A stretch of DNA of 28,951 nt. Source: Clostridium sp. CAG:413. Its GTDB lineage: Bacteria > Bacillota > Clostridia > Oscillospirales > Acutalibacteraceae. The stretch spans positions 17,186-46,136 of the forward strand of contig FR888200.1 in assembly GCA_000431775.1 (NCBI GenBank), read 5' to 3'. Shown in pieces: positions 22,963-28,951 of this stretch (positions are counted from its first letter, which is position 1; the number at the start of each line of letters is the position of its first letter). Both the position numbers and the translations under genes were made by a program. The notes below the pieces were generated by a model. It ran no database searches. It had not been told where the DNA came from and worked only from the letters and a program-made list of their open reading frames with translations.

Positions 22963-24509
22963 TTCTCTGACATCTCCTTATCGAATTCACTTGCCCATTT
23001 GTCGAATTCCTTGCAGTCAAGGAATTCAAAGGTGATGTTTTGATCTAGCCCGTAAAAGAGCTTGTATCTTGTGTTCCAGGGCTTTTTATCAGGGTCGCCC
23101 GTCCAGACATACGCCTTGTGCGGCAGTTTGCAGAGGGTCACGGTCTCGTAGCCCGCCTCCGCCTGCTTTACGGCGTATTCATTTCTCTTTACATCATAAG
23201 AATGAATGGGTACATATATGACGAGCATGAATATAAGCATTGTCGCTCCCGCCGCGGAGAACGCCGTATTCATTGTGAAAACTTGCCGTTCACTCAGCGA
23301 AACGATGTCCGTTATATAATCGAATAAGCATACGCAGAAGATGATGCCGATGAAATACGGCGGGAAGAAGCACCTCGGCCCGATGGGATTGACAATGAGC
23401 AGGGGAGCGATGAGCACGGGAATGCTCAGAAGCATAAACAGGCTCTTGAGCATCTTGTTTCTGTCCTCAATGCAAATGATAACGAGGGCAAAAACGGTGC
23501 AAAAATGCGCAAGCACCGCTAAAAGCGCAATGAGATTGAATACAGCTGTGCCTCTGCCGCCCGCAAGCAGCATGAGAGGTCTCTTCAGGAGGATCAACGC
23601 AAATGAAACAATACTTATAATTATTGATACCTTTGCCGCTTTTTGTTTTTTGCCGTAATTGCTGCCCTTGATTAATATAAATGCAAGTGCCGAGCACAAA
23701 ACGGTCACGGCAAGGATCATCGGAATGTTATTGACAAAGTAGTGCGTTACTATTGTGTTCACATGGGTTATCAATGTGTTGAGCAGACCTTCGCTAATTG
23801 CAGTTGAGCGGTAGCCGTCCTTTGCGCCTACAATTTCAACGTATACAGAGTTTGAAAACATCAAAGCCGTCCCCGCTATGCAGCCCGCAAGGTGGGTAAG
23901 CTGCACAGCAAAGAATCGCCTGAATTTGACGAAAGAAAAAATTATTACCGCAGCGGAGAGAGCCAGACCGTAGATAGTCACATTCTCCATAAACAGCGAG
24001 GCGGTGAAGCCCGTAACAGCTGTTACGATCGGCAGAAATTTGTTGTATTGCGGTGCCCCGTCCTCAAAAATATTCCTTACGATTATCAGATAAAGCACAA
24101 GGAGCAGAATGGGCGGGATATAATTTGAGAAGCCTGCAGTCCATACAACCGACTGCGCCCAGATGGTTTTGGGAGTCAGCAGAAACAGAGTAAAGGCAAG
24201 CGGCAGAGTGGCAAATCTGTCCGAGCCCGAGTAGAGCTTCGGGAAGACACAAACGCACACAAGCGAAAAGGCTGTGACAATGATATCAAGTAGCTTGCTG
24301 CGGGTGAGCGCCATGACAAGCAGGTTGCCTGCATATCTGCCGTTGTAGTTGTCAAAATGATTTTTCAGCCGCTCGATTCCGATCTCGCTGCCCCACGCCC
24401 AATCATCGCCTGAGTATGGGAATAGGAATACGAGCAAGGCGAAAACGGCAAAGGCAATTAAAGCGAAGACGAAGCAACGCTTGCGGGTAATATTATTTGA
24501 TTTTAACAT
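22959..24509 (-). CDS. GT-C-like polytopic membrane protein (DUF6056/GtrC type)
   Basis: The ATG at 24509 is chosen because GAGGAG lies 8 nt upstream, giving 516 residues; longer readings would start inside the promoter. The protein has about ten to twelve hydrophobic helices. The first extracytoplasmic loop reads FPYSGDDWAWGSEIG, an acidic motif of the kind GT-C enzymes use for catalysis, followed by YNGRYAGNLLVMALTRSK. The C-terminal 100 or so residues are soluble and contain KAYVWTGDPDKKPWNTRY. With the GtrB-like partner it would use a lipid-linked sugar to glycosylate a surface polymer outside the membrane. The family name is by recognition of the GDDW motif and layout. Confidence 0.75.
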   Translation of the reverse strand: MLKSNNITRKRCFVFALIAFAVFALLVFLFPYSGDDWAWGSEIGIERLKNHFDNYNGRYAGNLLVMALTRSKLLDIIVTAFSLVCVCVFPKLYSGSDRFATLPLAFTLFLLTPKTIWAQSVVWTAGFSNYIPPILLLVLYLIIVRNIFEDGAPQYNKFLPIVTAVTGFTASLFMENVTIYGLALSAAVIIFSFVKFRRFFAVQLTHLAGCIAGTALMFSNSVYVEIVGAKDGYRSTAISEGLLNTLITHVNTIVTHYFVNNIPMILAVTVLCSALAFILIKGSNYGKKQKAAKVSIIISIVSFALILLKRPLMLLAGGRGTAVFNLIALLAVLAHFCTVFALVIICIEDRNKMLKSLFMLLSIPVLIAPLLIVNPIGPRCFFPPYFIGIIFCVCLFDYITDIVSLSERQVFTMNTAFSAAGATMLIFMLVIYVPIHSYDVKRNEYAVKQAEAGYETVTLCKLPHKAYVWTGDPDKKPWNTRYKLFYGLDQNITFEFLDCKEFDKWASEFDKEMSEK

Positions 24510-24557
24510 ACACAATCTCCTCGAATTAATTTCATAAAATGACATTAATCTTCGGGG

Positions 24558-24587
24558 ATTATAGCAGAGATTGACATTAAAGTCAAT
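24558..24587 (-). promoter_or_regulatory. Extended -10 promoter of the glycosyltransferase operon with possible operator
   Basis: On the minus strand TTGACT (24581-24586), 17 nt, TATAAT (24558-24563), with TGC before the -10. An inverted repeat, ATTGAC-N6-GTCAAT (24570-24587), covers the -35, and TGACATTAA also occurs directly repeated at 24540-24548 and 24572-24580, so a DNA-binding regulator is possible. Confidence 0.8.
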
Positions 24588-24641
24588 ACAGTAAATGTTA
24601 ATATTTGCAAACAGACAATTAACTTTACGGCTTTCACGCAT

Positions 24642-24671
24642 AAAAAAGGCTGTTGCCGATAAGCAACAGCC
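24642..24671 (-). terminator. Intrinsic terminator of the candidate RNA
   Basis: A perfect 9-bp stem (24648-24656 with 24663-24671, loop of 6) followed on the minus strand by T6 (24642-24647). Confidence 0.92.
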
Positions 24672-24952
24672 GTATATTTATTTCAATATTCAATTTTATT
24701 TTGCTCGCAGCCGCCGCCATTTTTGGCTCATATCGCCATGATCTGCGGTTTTCGGCTCTTGCAGTTTTCTTTATTACTGAAGCTGCCGCGAGTAACACCG
24801 CTTTTTAGCTGTCGGCTTCGGCTGCGAGCTGTGATGCCGGTTGGTACATCGGGTATCGCCGCCTTTCCTTTATTCGGTTACCATCTTTTTGACCTGTGAC
24901 GGACAAATCTATGGTTAAGAGGTTTCGGGAAGTATCTCATCTTCCTTTCCTC
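24642..24952 (-). ncRNA. Candidate structured RNA of unknown class, about 310 nt
   Basis: This minus-strand unit has its own promoter (24959-24987) and its own intrinsic terminator (24642-24671) but no convincing protein. It contains a perfect 11-bp long-range pairing (24703-24713 with 24819-24829) enclosing 105 nt with smaller hairpins: 24716-24719 with 24724-24727, 24743-24746 with 24761-24764, and 24774-24778 with 24791-24795 as alternatives. A 5' hairpin pairs 24928-24932 with 24941-24945, and ACCAT/ATGGT (24880-24884, 24911-24915) pair. Two tiny ORFs with purine-rich upstream stretches exist, 20 codons starting at 24940 and 14 codons starting at 24849, so a leader-peptide or small-protein role is not excluded. 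It does not match tmRNA, RNase P, SRP RNA or the common riboswitches that I can recall. Confidence 0.6.
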
Positions 24953-24958
24953 GCCTTT

Positions 24959-24987
24959 ACTATATCACATTGTTTGTGCAATGTCAA
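24959..24987 (-). promoter_or_regulatory. SigmaA promoter of the candidate RNA
   Basis: On the minus strand TTGACA (24982-24987), 17 nt, TATAGT (24959-24964). It is divergent to the DUF1292 promoter, about 60 bp away. Confidence 0.85.
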
Positions 24988-25046
24988 TAGTATTTTTGAT
25001 TAATGTTGAAAATATTTATAAAATCCGTGCTTATCATTATTTGCTA

Positions 25047-25075
25047 TTGACTAAATAGCGAGAAAAGGTTAAAAT
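25047..25075 (+). promoter_or_regulatory. SigmaA promoter of the DUF1292 gene
   Basis: TTGACT (25047-25052), 17 nt, TAAAAT (25070-25075), 30 bp before the ATG. It may also carry the downstream 6S-like RNA. Confidence 0.8.
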
Positions 25076-25105
25076 ATAACCAGTGAAATGAAAGGATAAA
25101 TTGCG

Positions 25106-25405
25106 ATGAACGAAGAATACACTCCCGATATCGTCAGCATCGTTGACGAGGACGGCAAAGAGCATATTTTTGAGGAGCTTGACAGGATAGAGACCGACGA
25201 CGGCCGCTATGTGGCGCTCCTGCCGCTGCCTGAGTCGCCCGACAAAATAACCGAGGGCGATGACGAGCTTATCATTCTCAAGGTCGAGGAGGAGAACGGC
25301 GAAACATATCTCTGCCCCATTGAGGATGACGAGGAATTCAACGAGGTCGGCTCCGCGTTTGAAGAGAGACTTGCTGAGATGTTTGATTTTGAAGAGGAAG
25401 AATAA
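25106..25405 (+). CDS. DUF1292 family protein (YrzB-like)
   Basis: A 99-residue very acidic protein. The pattern ITEGDDELIILKVEEENGETYLCPIEDDEEFNEV matches DUF1292 in its core (the ILKVEEENGE and IEDDEEF pieces), a Firmicute family without known function, usually about 90-100 residues and often near yrrK/yrzL-type housekeeping genes. AAAGGA 9-10 nt before the ATG fits the start. No helix-turn-helix, membrane segment or cysteine cluster is present. It precedes the 6S-like RNA by 16 bp. Confidence 0.85.
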   Translation: MNEEYTPDIVSIVDEDGKEHIFEELDRIETDDGRYVALLPLPESPDKITEGDDELIILKVEEENGETYLCPIEDDEEFNEVGSAFEERLAEMFDFEEEE

Positions 25406-25421
25406 ATAGTTCTATGGCAGC

Positions 25422-25606
25422 GCCCTGCCTTGTGCGATAGATTTACGGTCAATATGTAACCCAACACACTTTAATTAGGGAGCCGCTCTCCGATGATGGA
25501 TTGCAGACCTCCCGCCCTCGGGCGGACGAAGGGAGCGTGAGAGCTTCGGGAGGCACCCACCTGCTTAACCGCAGGTTACTTTCGGCCGTATACGGCTTGG
25601 CGGGGC
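25422..25606 (+). ncRNA. ssrS: Probable 6S RNA
   Basis: A 185-nt element, the usual size of 6S RNA, which mimics an open promoter and holds SigmaA RNA polymerase. The ends pair: 25422-25429 with 25599-25606 (8 positions, one wobble). An apical arm is formed by GCTCTC with GAGAGC, CTCCC with GGGAG, and an inner CCGCCC/GGGCGG hairpin. The 3' side of the central bubble has GGCACCCACCTG...CAGGTTAC with a small hairpin, the arrangement seen in B. subtilis and E. coli 6S RNA. No own terminator and only a weak promoter are seen, so it may be processed from a longer transcript. The identification rests on architecture and short motifs and was not checked by a covariance model. Confidence 0.65.
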
Positions 25607-25634
25607 GATGTTTGATTATCGGAGGATGCAAGAA

Positions 25635-26303
25635 GTGCAGAAGTTATTTAATGCCGATCTGCTTGATATAGTTCCGCTTGAGCGGGGCTTTACTTATGCT
25701 TGCAGAGAGACGCTGCCCGAGGGCGGCGACGCGGTGATGTTTTATCTCTACAATCAGGAGATCGACCTGTTTGAAAAGATACCGATAATTTCATATATAA
25801 AGTATAAATTCGGCGATAATGCTGCGGTGATCGCCCGTGAGCTCGGTGACTTTGTCACCTGCACCGTTGCCGTTATGAGCAATTCGCGAGTCGTTTCATA
25901 TCAGGACGGCAGGCTCCTCGTTATCGGCAACGGGGGAGAAATAGTCTCCGAATGCAGCGTGGAGTATCTCGATAACCCCGCTTGCTCGCCCGCCGTGGTC
26001 GGCACCGATCTGTGGCTCGCCGTACCCGATTCAAACGCCATAATCAATTATTCTGTCAAGCATAACCGCACCGAATTCCGTATAGGCAGCCCGAGCGCAA
26101 AGGCTTTTTGCCACCCGACCCATATCTCTGTATATGATAATAAGCTCTTTATCTGCAATGCGAATTCATATAAGATAAGGACTATCGGTCTTGATAATTA
26201 TACCGATGCCGATTACTGCGTTTTTAATGAGCCGGTTTATAAATATTTCCGTGTCGGCGATGTTGAATATGCGGTCATGCAGTCCGGCGTATACAGCCTG
26301 TAA
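25635..26303 (+). CDS. Hypothetical protein, beta-propeller-like
   Basis: I do not recognise the family. A GTG start at 25635 is preferred: GGAGG (25621-25625) lies 9 nt before it. The ATG at 25608 lies 2 nt after the 6S-like RNA and has no good site, and the ATG at 25626 touches GGAGG. The protein has 222 residues, no signal peptide and no membrane helix. Short repeating strands such as GRLLVIGNGGEIV, GTDLWLAVPDSNAIINY and DNKLFICNANSYKIRTI resemble blades of an NHL/YncE-like propeller, though only about four could fit. It stands alone before a terminator. Confidence 0.6.
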   Translation: MQKLFNADLLDIVPLERGFTYACRETLPEGGDAVMFYLYNQEIDLFEKIPIISYIKYKFGDNAAVIARELGDFVTCTVAVMSNSRVVSYQDGRLLVIGNGGEIVSECSVEYLDNPACSPAVVGTDLWLAVPDSNAIINYSVKHNRTEFRIGSPSAKAFCHPTHISVYDNKLFICNANSYKIRTIGLDNYTDADYCVFNEPVYKYFRVGDVEYAVMQSGVYSL

Positions 26304-26311
26304 ATTCCGTT

Positions 26312-26337
26312 CGGCGTCTCTCGGAGGCGCCGTTTTT
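26312..26337 (+). terminator. Terminator after the propeller-like gene
   Basis: A 9-position stem with one wobble (26312-26320 with 26324-26332), loop TCG, then T5. Confidence 0.85.
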
Positions 26338-26377
26338 GTTATTTTTTCTTAATATTTCCGTAAGTCCTTTGAAGAAA

Positions 26378-26410
26378 TGCCGCCTTATACTGTTGATAGT
26401 AAAGGCGGTG
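26378..26410 (+). promoter_or_regulatory. Hairpin overlapping the only ribosome-binding-like site of the carboxypeptidase gene
   Basis: 26378-26386 pairs with 26402-26410 (seven Watson-Crick and two wobble pairs), with ACT/AGT pairing further in. The right arm holds AGGCGGTG, the only Shine-Dalgarno-like stretch before the ATG at 26421, and a T5 tract follows. It could work as a translational lock or as a weak terminator. Confidence 0.45.
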
Positions 26411-26420
26411 TTTTTATATT

Positions 26421-27236
26421 ATGAAAAAGGGCGTTAAATACTTTTTGCTCCTTCTCGGCGCGGCGGCGATCCTCGTTTCGGGAGTGACATTATTTATTAC
26501 AAACAGACAGTTTAAGCTCGACAGATACAGCGCAAGGAACTTTACGGCGATATCGGTTGATGAATTGAAAAACGACGGCCGTGTTACGTTTGACAGGTCG
26601 CTGATGCTTGTGAACGGCGAGCATTCGCTGCCGGTGGGCTTCGCTCCGACGGTCGTTAAATTCGAGAATACCGAGGCATATCTTGACAAATGCGTTTTGC
26701 AGAGCTTCTCGGTGCTGCGTGAGACGGTCAACGATAAATTCGGTCAAAAGCTGCTTATAATGAGCGCTTACCGCGACTCGGAGCATCAAAAGGAGATATA
26801 TGACGCCGATAACGACGGCGTTGCCGCAAAGCCGGGTACAAGCGAGCACGAAACAGGCCTCGGCATTGATGTCTATGTAAAATATTATGCCGGCAAGGGC
26901 TTCCTTAAATCCGATGAGGGCAAATTTATCAATAAGCATTGCGGCGATTACGGCTTTATAATCCGCTATCCAAAGCACAGGAAAAGTATCACCGGCTACG
27001 ACTATGAGCCGTGGCATATCCGATATGTGGGTCAGCCGCATTCGGCGCTGATAAGCGATAACAGCCTGACTCTTGAGGAGTATTTGGATAGCTTTAAAAT
27101 CGGCGAATTCTATTCGTATGACGGCTATGTTATTTCAAAGCAAAGCGGCGCTGAATTGCAGATGCCGAAAGAATTCGGCAGCGCCGTGATATCGCCCGAC
27201 AACTGCGGTAATTATATCGTGACAGTCAAGCTGTAA
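26421..27236 (+). CDS. D-alanyl-D-alanine carboxypeptidase, VanY/M15B type, membrane-anchored
   Basis: Zinc peptidase that trims the terminal D-Ala from peptidoglycan stem peptides outside the cell. Of the 271 residues, 6-27 form an N-terminal hydrophobic signal/anchor. The M15 zinc site is complete: SEHETGLGID with His143 and Asp150, and EPWH with catalytic Glu196 and zinc ligand His199. MSAYRDSEHQ (114-123) is the conserved segment before it. The 50 or so C-terminal residues after the catalytic domain are an unassigned beta-rich tail. The position before spoIVA is suggestive of a spore-envelope role but does not prove it; vegetative wall trimming is equally possible. Its stop codon overlaps the -35 region of the SigmaE-type promoter of spoIVA. 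Confidence 0.9.
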   Translation: MKKGVKYFLLLLGAAAILVSGVTLFITNRQFKLDRYSARNFTAISVDELKNDGRVTFDRSLMLVNGEHSLPVGFAPTVVKFENTEAYLDKCVLQSFSVLRETVNDKFGQKLLIMSAYRDSEHQKEIYDADNDGVAAKPGTSEHETGLGIDVYVKYYAGKGFLKSDEGKFINKHCGDYGFIIRYPKHRKSITGYDYEPWHIRYVGQPHSALISDNSLTLEEYLDSFKIGEFYSYDGYVISKQSGAELQMPKEFGSAVISPDNCGNYIVTVKL

Positions 27237-27264
27237 TAAATTAGCTCATCCTCGGTCATACATT
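27234..27264 (+). promoter_or_regulatory. SigmaE-type promoter of spoIVA
   Basis: CATACATT (27257-27264) matches the SigmaE -10 consensus CATACA-T completely. AATAAATT about 14 nt upstream is a weaker -35. spoIVA is a SigmaE gene in B. subtilis, and transcription would start near 27271. Confidence 0.6.
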
Positions 27265-27324
27265 GTCCCGCTTTTGCATACGCTATAGCAAAGCGAAAAT
27301 TTCAATGTAATTCGGAGGATGAGC
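27244..27324 (+). repeat. Nested inverted repeats covering the spoIVA ribosome-binding site
   Basis: The outer arms are a perfect 10-bp pair, GCTCATCCTC (27244-27253) and GAGGATGAGC (27315-27324). The middle arms TACATTG (27259-27265) and CAATGTA (27303-27309) add 7 bp, and inner CGCTTTTGC (27269-27277) pairs with GCAAAGCG (27288-27295) with one bulge. The right outer arm contains the GGAGG Shine-Dalgarno of spoIVA. Confidence 0.7.
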
Positions 27325-27325
27325 G

Positions 27326-28804
27326 ATGGCGAGCAACAATATTTACCGTGATATAGCAGCAAGGACGGGCGGTGATATCTATATCGGTGTTGTCGGCCCC
27401 GTGCGGACCGGCAAATCAACATTTATCAAAAAATTCATGGAGACGATGGTGCTGCCGAATATTGAGGATCCCCAGCGCCGTGAGAGAGCGAATGACGAGC
27501 TGCCGCAATCCTCCGGCGGCAAAACGATAATGACCACCGAGCCGAAATTTATACCCGAGGACGCCGTTGAGATAGCGCTGCCCTCAAATGCAAAAATGAA
27601 GGTGCGCATGATCGACTGCGTCGGTTATATCGTGCCGTCGGCTCTCGGCTACATTGAGGATGAAAGCCCGCGCATGGTCAAAACGCCTTGGTTTGACAAC
27701 GAGATACCGTTCAATATGGCGGCGGAGATAGGCACTCAAAAGGTGATCACCGAGCATTCAACGATCGGGCTTGTCGTTACAACCGACGGCTCGATAAGTG
27801 ATATCCCGAGAGGCGAATATGCCGAGGCCGAGGCAAGAGTGATAAACGAATTGAACGAGCTCAATAAGCCGTTCGTCGTGCTGCTCAACTGTAAGGAGCC
27901 GAAGTCGCAGGCGGCGCAGGAGCTTGCCGCAAAGCTGACGGATAAATACTCCGTGCCCGTCATGGCGGTGAACTGCCTTGAACTGGCTCAGAATGAGATA
28001 GTTGATATACTCTCGCAGGTGCTGTGCGAATTTCCGCTTAAAGAGATAAAGGTAGATCTGCCCGGCTGGATAACGGGTCTTGATAAGACTCACTGGCTTC
28101 GCAGCAGCGTATTCGGCGAGATAAGCGCCAGGGCGGCAAAGCTCCGCAGAGTGCGCGATATCAAAATATTCACCGACGGTGTGTCCGAATGTGAGTACGT
28201 CGGCTCGTCGTCAGTCGGCAGCATGGATCTTGCGACGGGCAGCGCGAAAATAATCGTCAACCTGCATCCGTATCTGTTCTTTAAAATTCTTGAGGAGGAA
28301 ACGGGAGTAGCGGTCTGCAATGAGCAGGAGCTTATGCAGCGTATGAAGGAGCTTTCGCAGGCGCAGAGCGGCTATAAACGCATCCGTGACGCCCTCGATG
28401 AGGTGGAGGCGACAGGCTACGGCATTGTCCTGCCTGATATCGACGACCTGACGCTTGAGGAGCCGGAGATAGTGAAGCAGGGCGGACGATACGGAGTTCG
28501 ACTCAGGGCGAGCGCGCCGTCGCTGCACATAATGAAAGCGAATATTCAGACGGAGGTCGCGCCGATAGTCGGCTCGGAGTCACAGTCCGAGGAGCTGATA
28601 AAATATTTGCTCAAGGAGTTTGAAGAGAATCCGGCGATGATCTGGGAGTCAAATATTTTCGGCACTTCGCTGCACGAGCTCGTCAATGAGGGGCTTCACA
28701 ATAAGCTCTATCGTATGCCCTCGGACGCCAGAGCTAAGATACAGGAGACGCTTGAGAGGATAATTAATGAGGGATGCAGCGGGCTTATCTGCATAATTCT
28801 TTGA
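27326..28804 (+). CDS. spoIVA: Stage IV sporulation protein A, coat-basement ATPase
   Basis: A cytoskeletal ATPase made in the mother cell. It polymerises on the forespore surface as the platform for coat assembly and is also needed for the cortex. The 492-residue length is identical to that of the B. subtilis protein. The Walker A motif GPVRTGKST has Lys30, the same position as in B. subtilis. It is followed by SGGKTIMTTEPKFIP, by RMIDCVGYIVPSA as the Walker B/sensor region and by VVTTDGSISDIPR. The C-terminus ends CIIL, the conserved anchoring end that interacts with SpoVM and the forespore surface. GGAGG 7 nt before the ATG is strong but lies in an inverted-repeat arm. It is the best evidence, with spoIIA, that the organism forms spores. 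Confidence 0.97.
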   Translation: MASNNIYRDIAARTGGDIYIGVVGPVRTGKSTFIKKFMETMVLPNIEDPQRRERANDELPQSSGGKTIMTTEPKFIPEDAVEIALPSNAKMKVRMIDCVGYIVPSALGYIEDESPRMVKTPWFDNEIPFNMAAEIGTQKVITEHSTIGLVVTTDGSISDIPRGEYAEAEARVINELNELNKPFVVLLNCKEPKSQAAQELAAKLTDKYSVPVMAVNCLELAQNEIVDILSQVLCEFPLKEIKVDLPGWITGLDKTHWLRSSVFGEISARAAKLRRVRDIKIFTDGVSECEYVGSSSVGSMDLATGSAKIIVNLHPYLFFKILEEETGVAVCNEQELMQRMKELSQAQSGYKRIRDALDEVEATGYGIVLPDIDDLTLEEPEIVKQGGRYGVRLRASAPSLHIMKANIQTEVAPIVGSESQSEELIKYLLKEFEENPAMIWESNIFGTSLHELVNEGLHNKLYRMPSDARAKIQETLERIINEGCSGLICIIL

Positions 28805-28808
28805 ATTC

Positions 28809-28842
28809 TGCCGTCGGCTTTTGAGGAGTCGGCGGCATTTTT
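28809..28842 (+). terminator. Terminator of spoIVA
   Basis: A 10-position stem with two wobbles (28809-28818 with 28828-28837), loop of 9, then T5. Confidence 0.85.
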
Positions 28843-28896
28843 GCGTCTTTAGGCAGTAAAAATCACATATTTTCGGTACTTTATTCCGATTAAAAC

Positions 28897-28925
28897 TTGC
28901 ATATTATGTCTGAAAGTAATATAAT
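28897..28925 (+). promoter_or_regulatory. SigmaA promoter for a gene beyond the window
   Basis: TTGCAT (28897-28902), 17 nt, TATAAT (28920-28925), in very A+T-rich DNA at the window end. The gene it serves is not included. Confidence 0.7.
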
Positions 28926-28951
28926 ATAATAAATTTATTATTATATATTAT

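Noticed and set aside
24672..24900. c-di-AMP (ydaO-type) riboswitch
   Set aside because: Only CCGACAGCTAA resembles the conserved 3' part; the GGGGA-type and GGGTGAATCC-type segments are missing, and a terminator and a new promoter separate it from the next gene.
25608..25634. ATG 25608 as the start of the propeller-like protein
   Set aside because: It lies 2 nt after the 6S-like RNA without a good ribosome-binding site, while GTG 25635 has GGAGG at 9 nt. It remains possible if the RNA call is wrong.
22001..28951. CRISPR arrays, tRNA or rRNA genes, insertion sequences
   Set aside because: No regularly spaced repeats, cloverleaf or rRNA signatures and no transposase were seen here or elsewhere in the window.

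Overview
The window looks like a chromosomal segment of an endospore-forming member of the Clostridia, probably a gut-type Oscillospiraceae/Ruminococcaceae relative. The spoIIAA-spoIIAB-sigF operon and a full-length spoIVA point to an endospore former. A SpoVB-like flippase, a valine T-box leader, a DUF1292 protein and purine-rich Shine-Dalgarno sites fit a Gram-positive Firmicute. The placement is inferred from gene content only.

Layout. 1-5400: the end of an EamA/DMT transporter, a GH13 oligo-1,6-glucosidase, an S51 peptidase, thymidine kinase (minus strand), and the M20C dipeptidase pepD, with divergent consensus promoters between tdk and pepD. 5243-6652: a SpoVB/MATE-like flippase on the minus strand whose 3' end reads 140 bp into pepD. 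6692-11067: a T-box leader, valS and folC. 11153-12582: the spoIIA operon. 12665-20295: a carbohydrate locus with a DapA/NanA-family aldolase, an SDR with a Cys/His tail, an orphan peptide/glycan-binding lipoprotein, a GH27 alpha-galactosidase with a nested carbohydrate-binding-like module, and an Asp-box (sialidase-like) propeller. The two hydrolase-type proteins lack signal peptides, so this looks like intracellular breakdown of imported glycosides. A decayed piece of another gene follows. 20522-21930: a nucleoside phosphorylase and a GNAT acetyltransferase. 22018-24509: a GT2 plus GT-C-like membrane pair on the minus strand, probably for cell-surface glycosylation. 24642-24957: a minus-strand unit with promoter and terminator but no convincing ORF, a candidate structured RNA. 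25106-28804: a DUF1292 protein, a probable 6S RNA, an unknown propeller-like protein, a VanY-type D,D-carboxypeptidase and spoIVA. The window ends in a strong promoter for a gene outside it.

The most interesting signals are non-coding. One is the roughly 310-nt candidate RNA at 24.6-24.96 kb. The other is a nested inverted repeat whose right arm covers the spoIVA ribosome-binding site and whose left arm lies upstream of the start expected from a SigmaE-type promoter. This arrangement could hide the site in read-through mRNA only. No searches or folding could be run; family names rest on recognisable motifs, and RNA structures were paired by eye.
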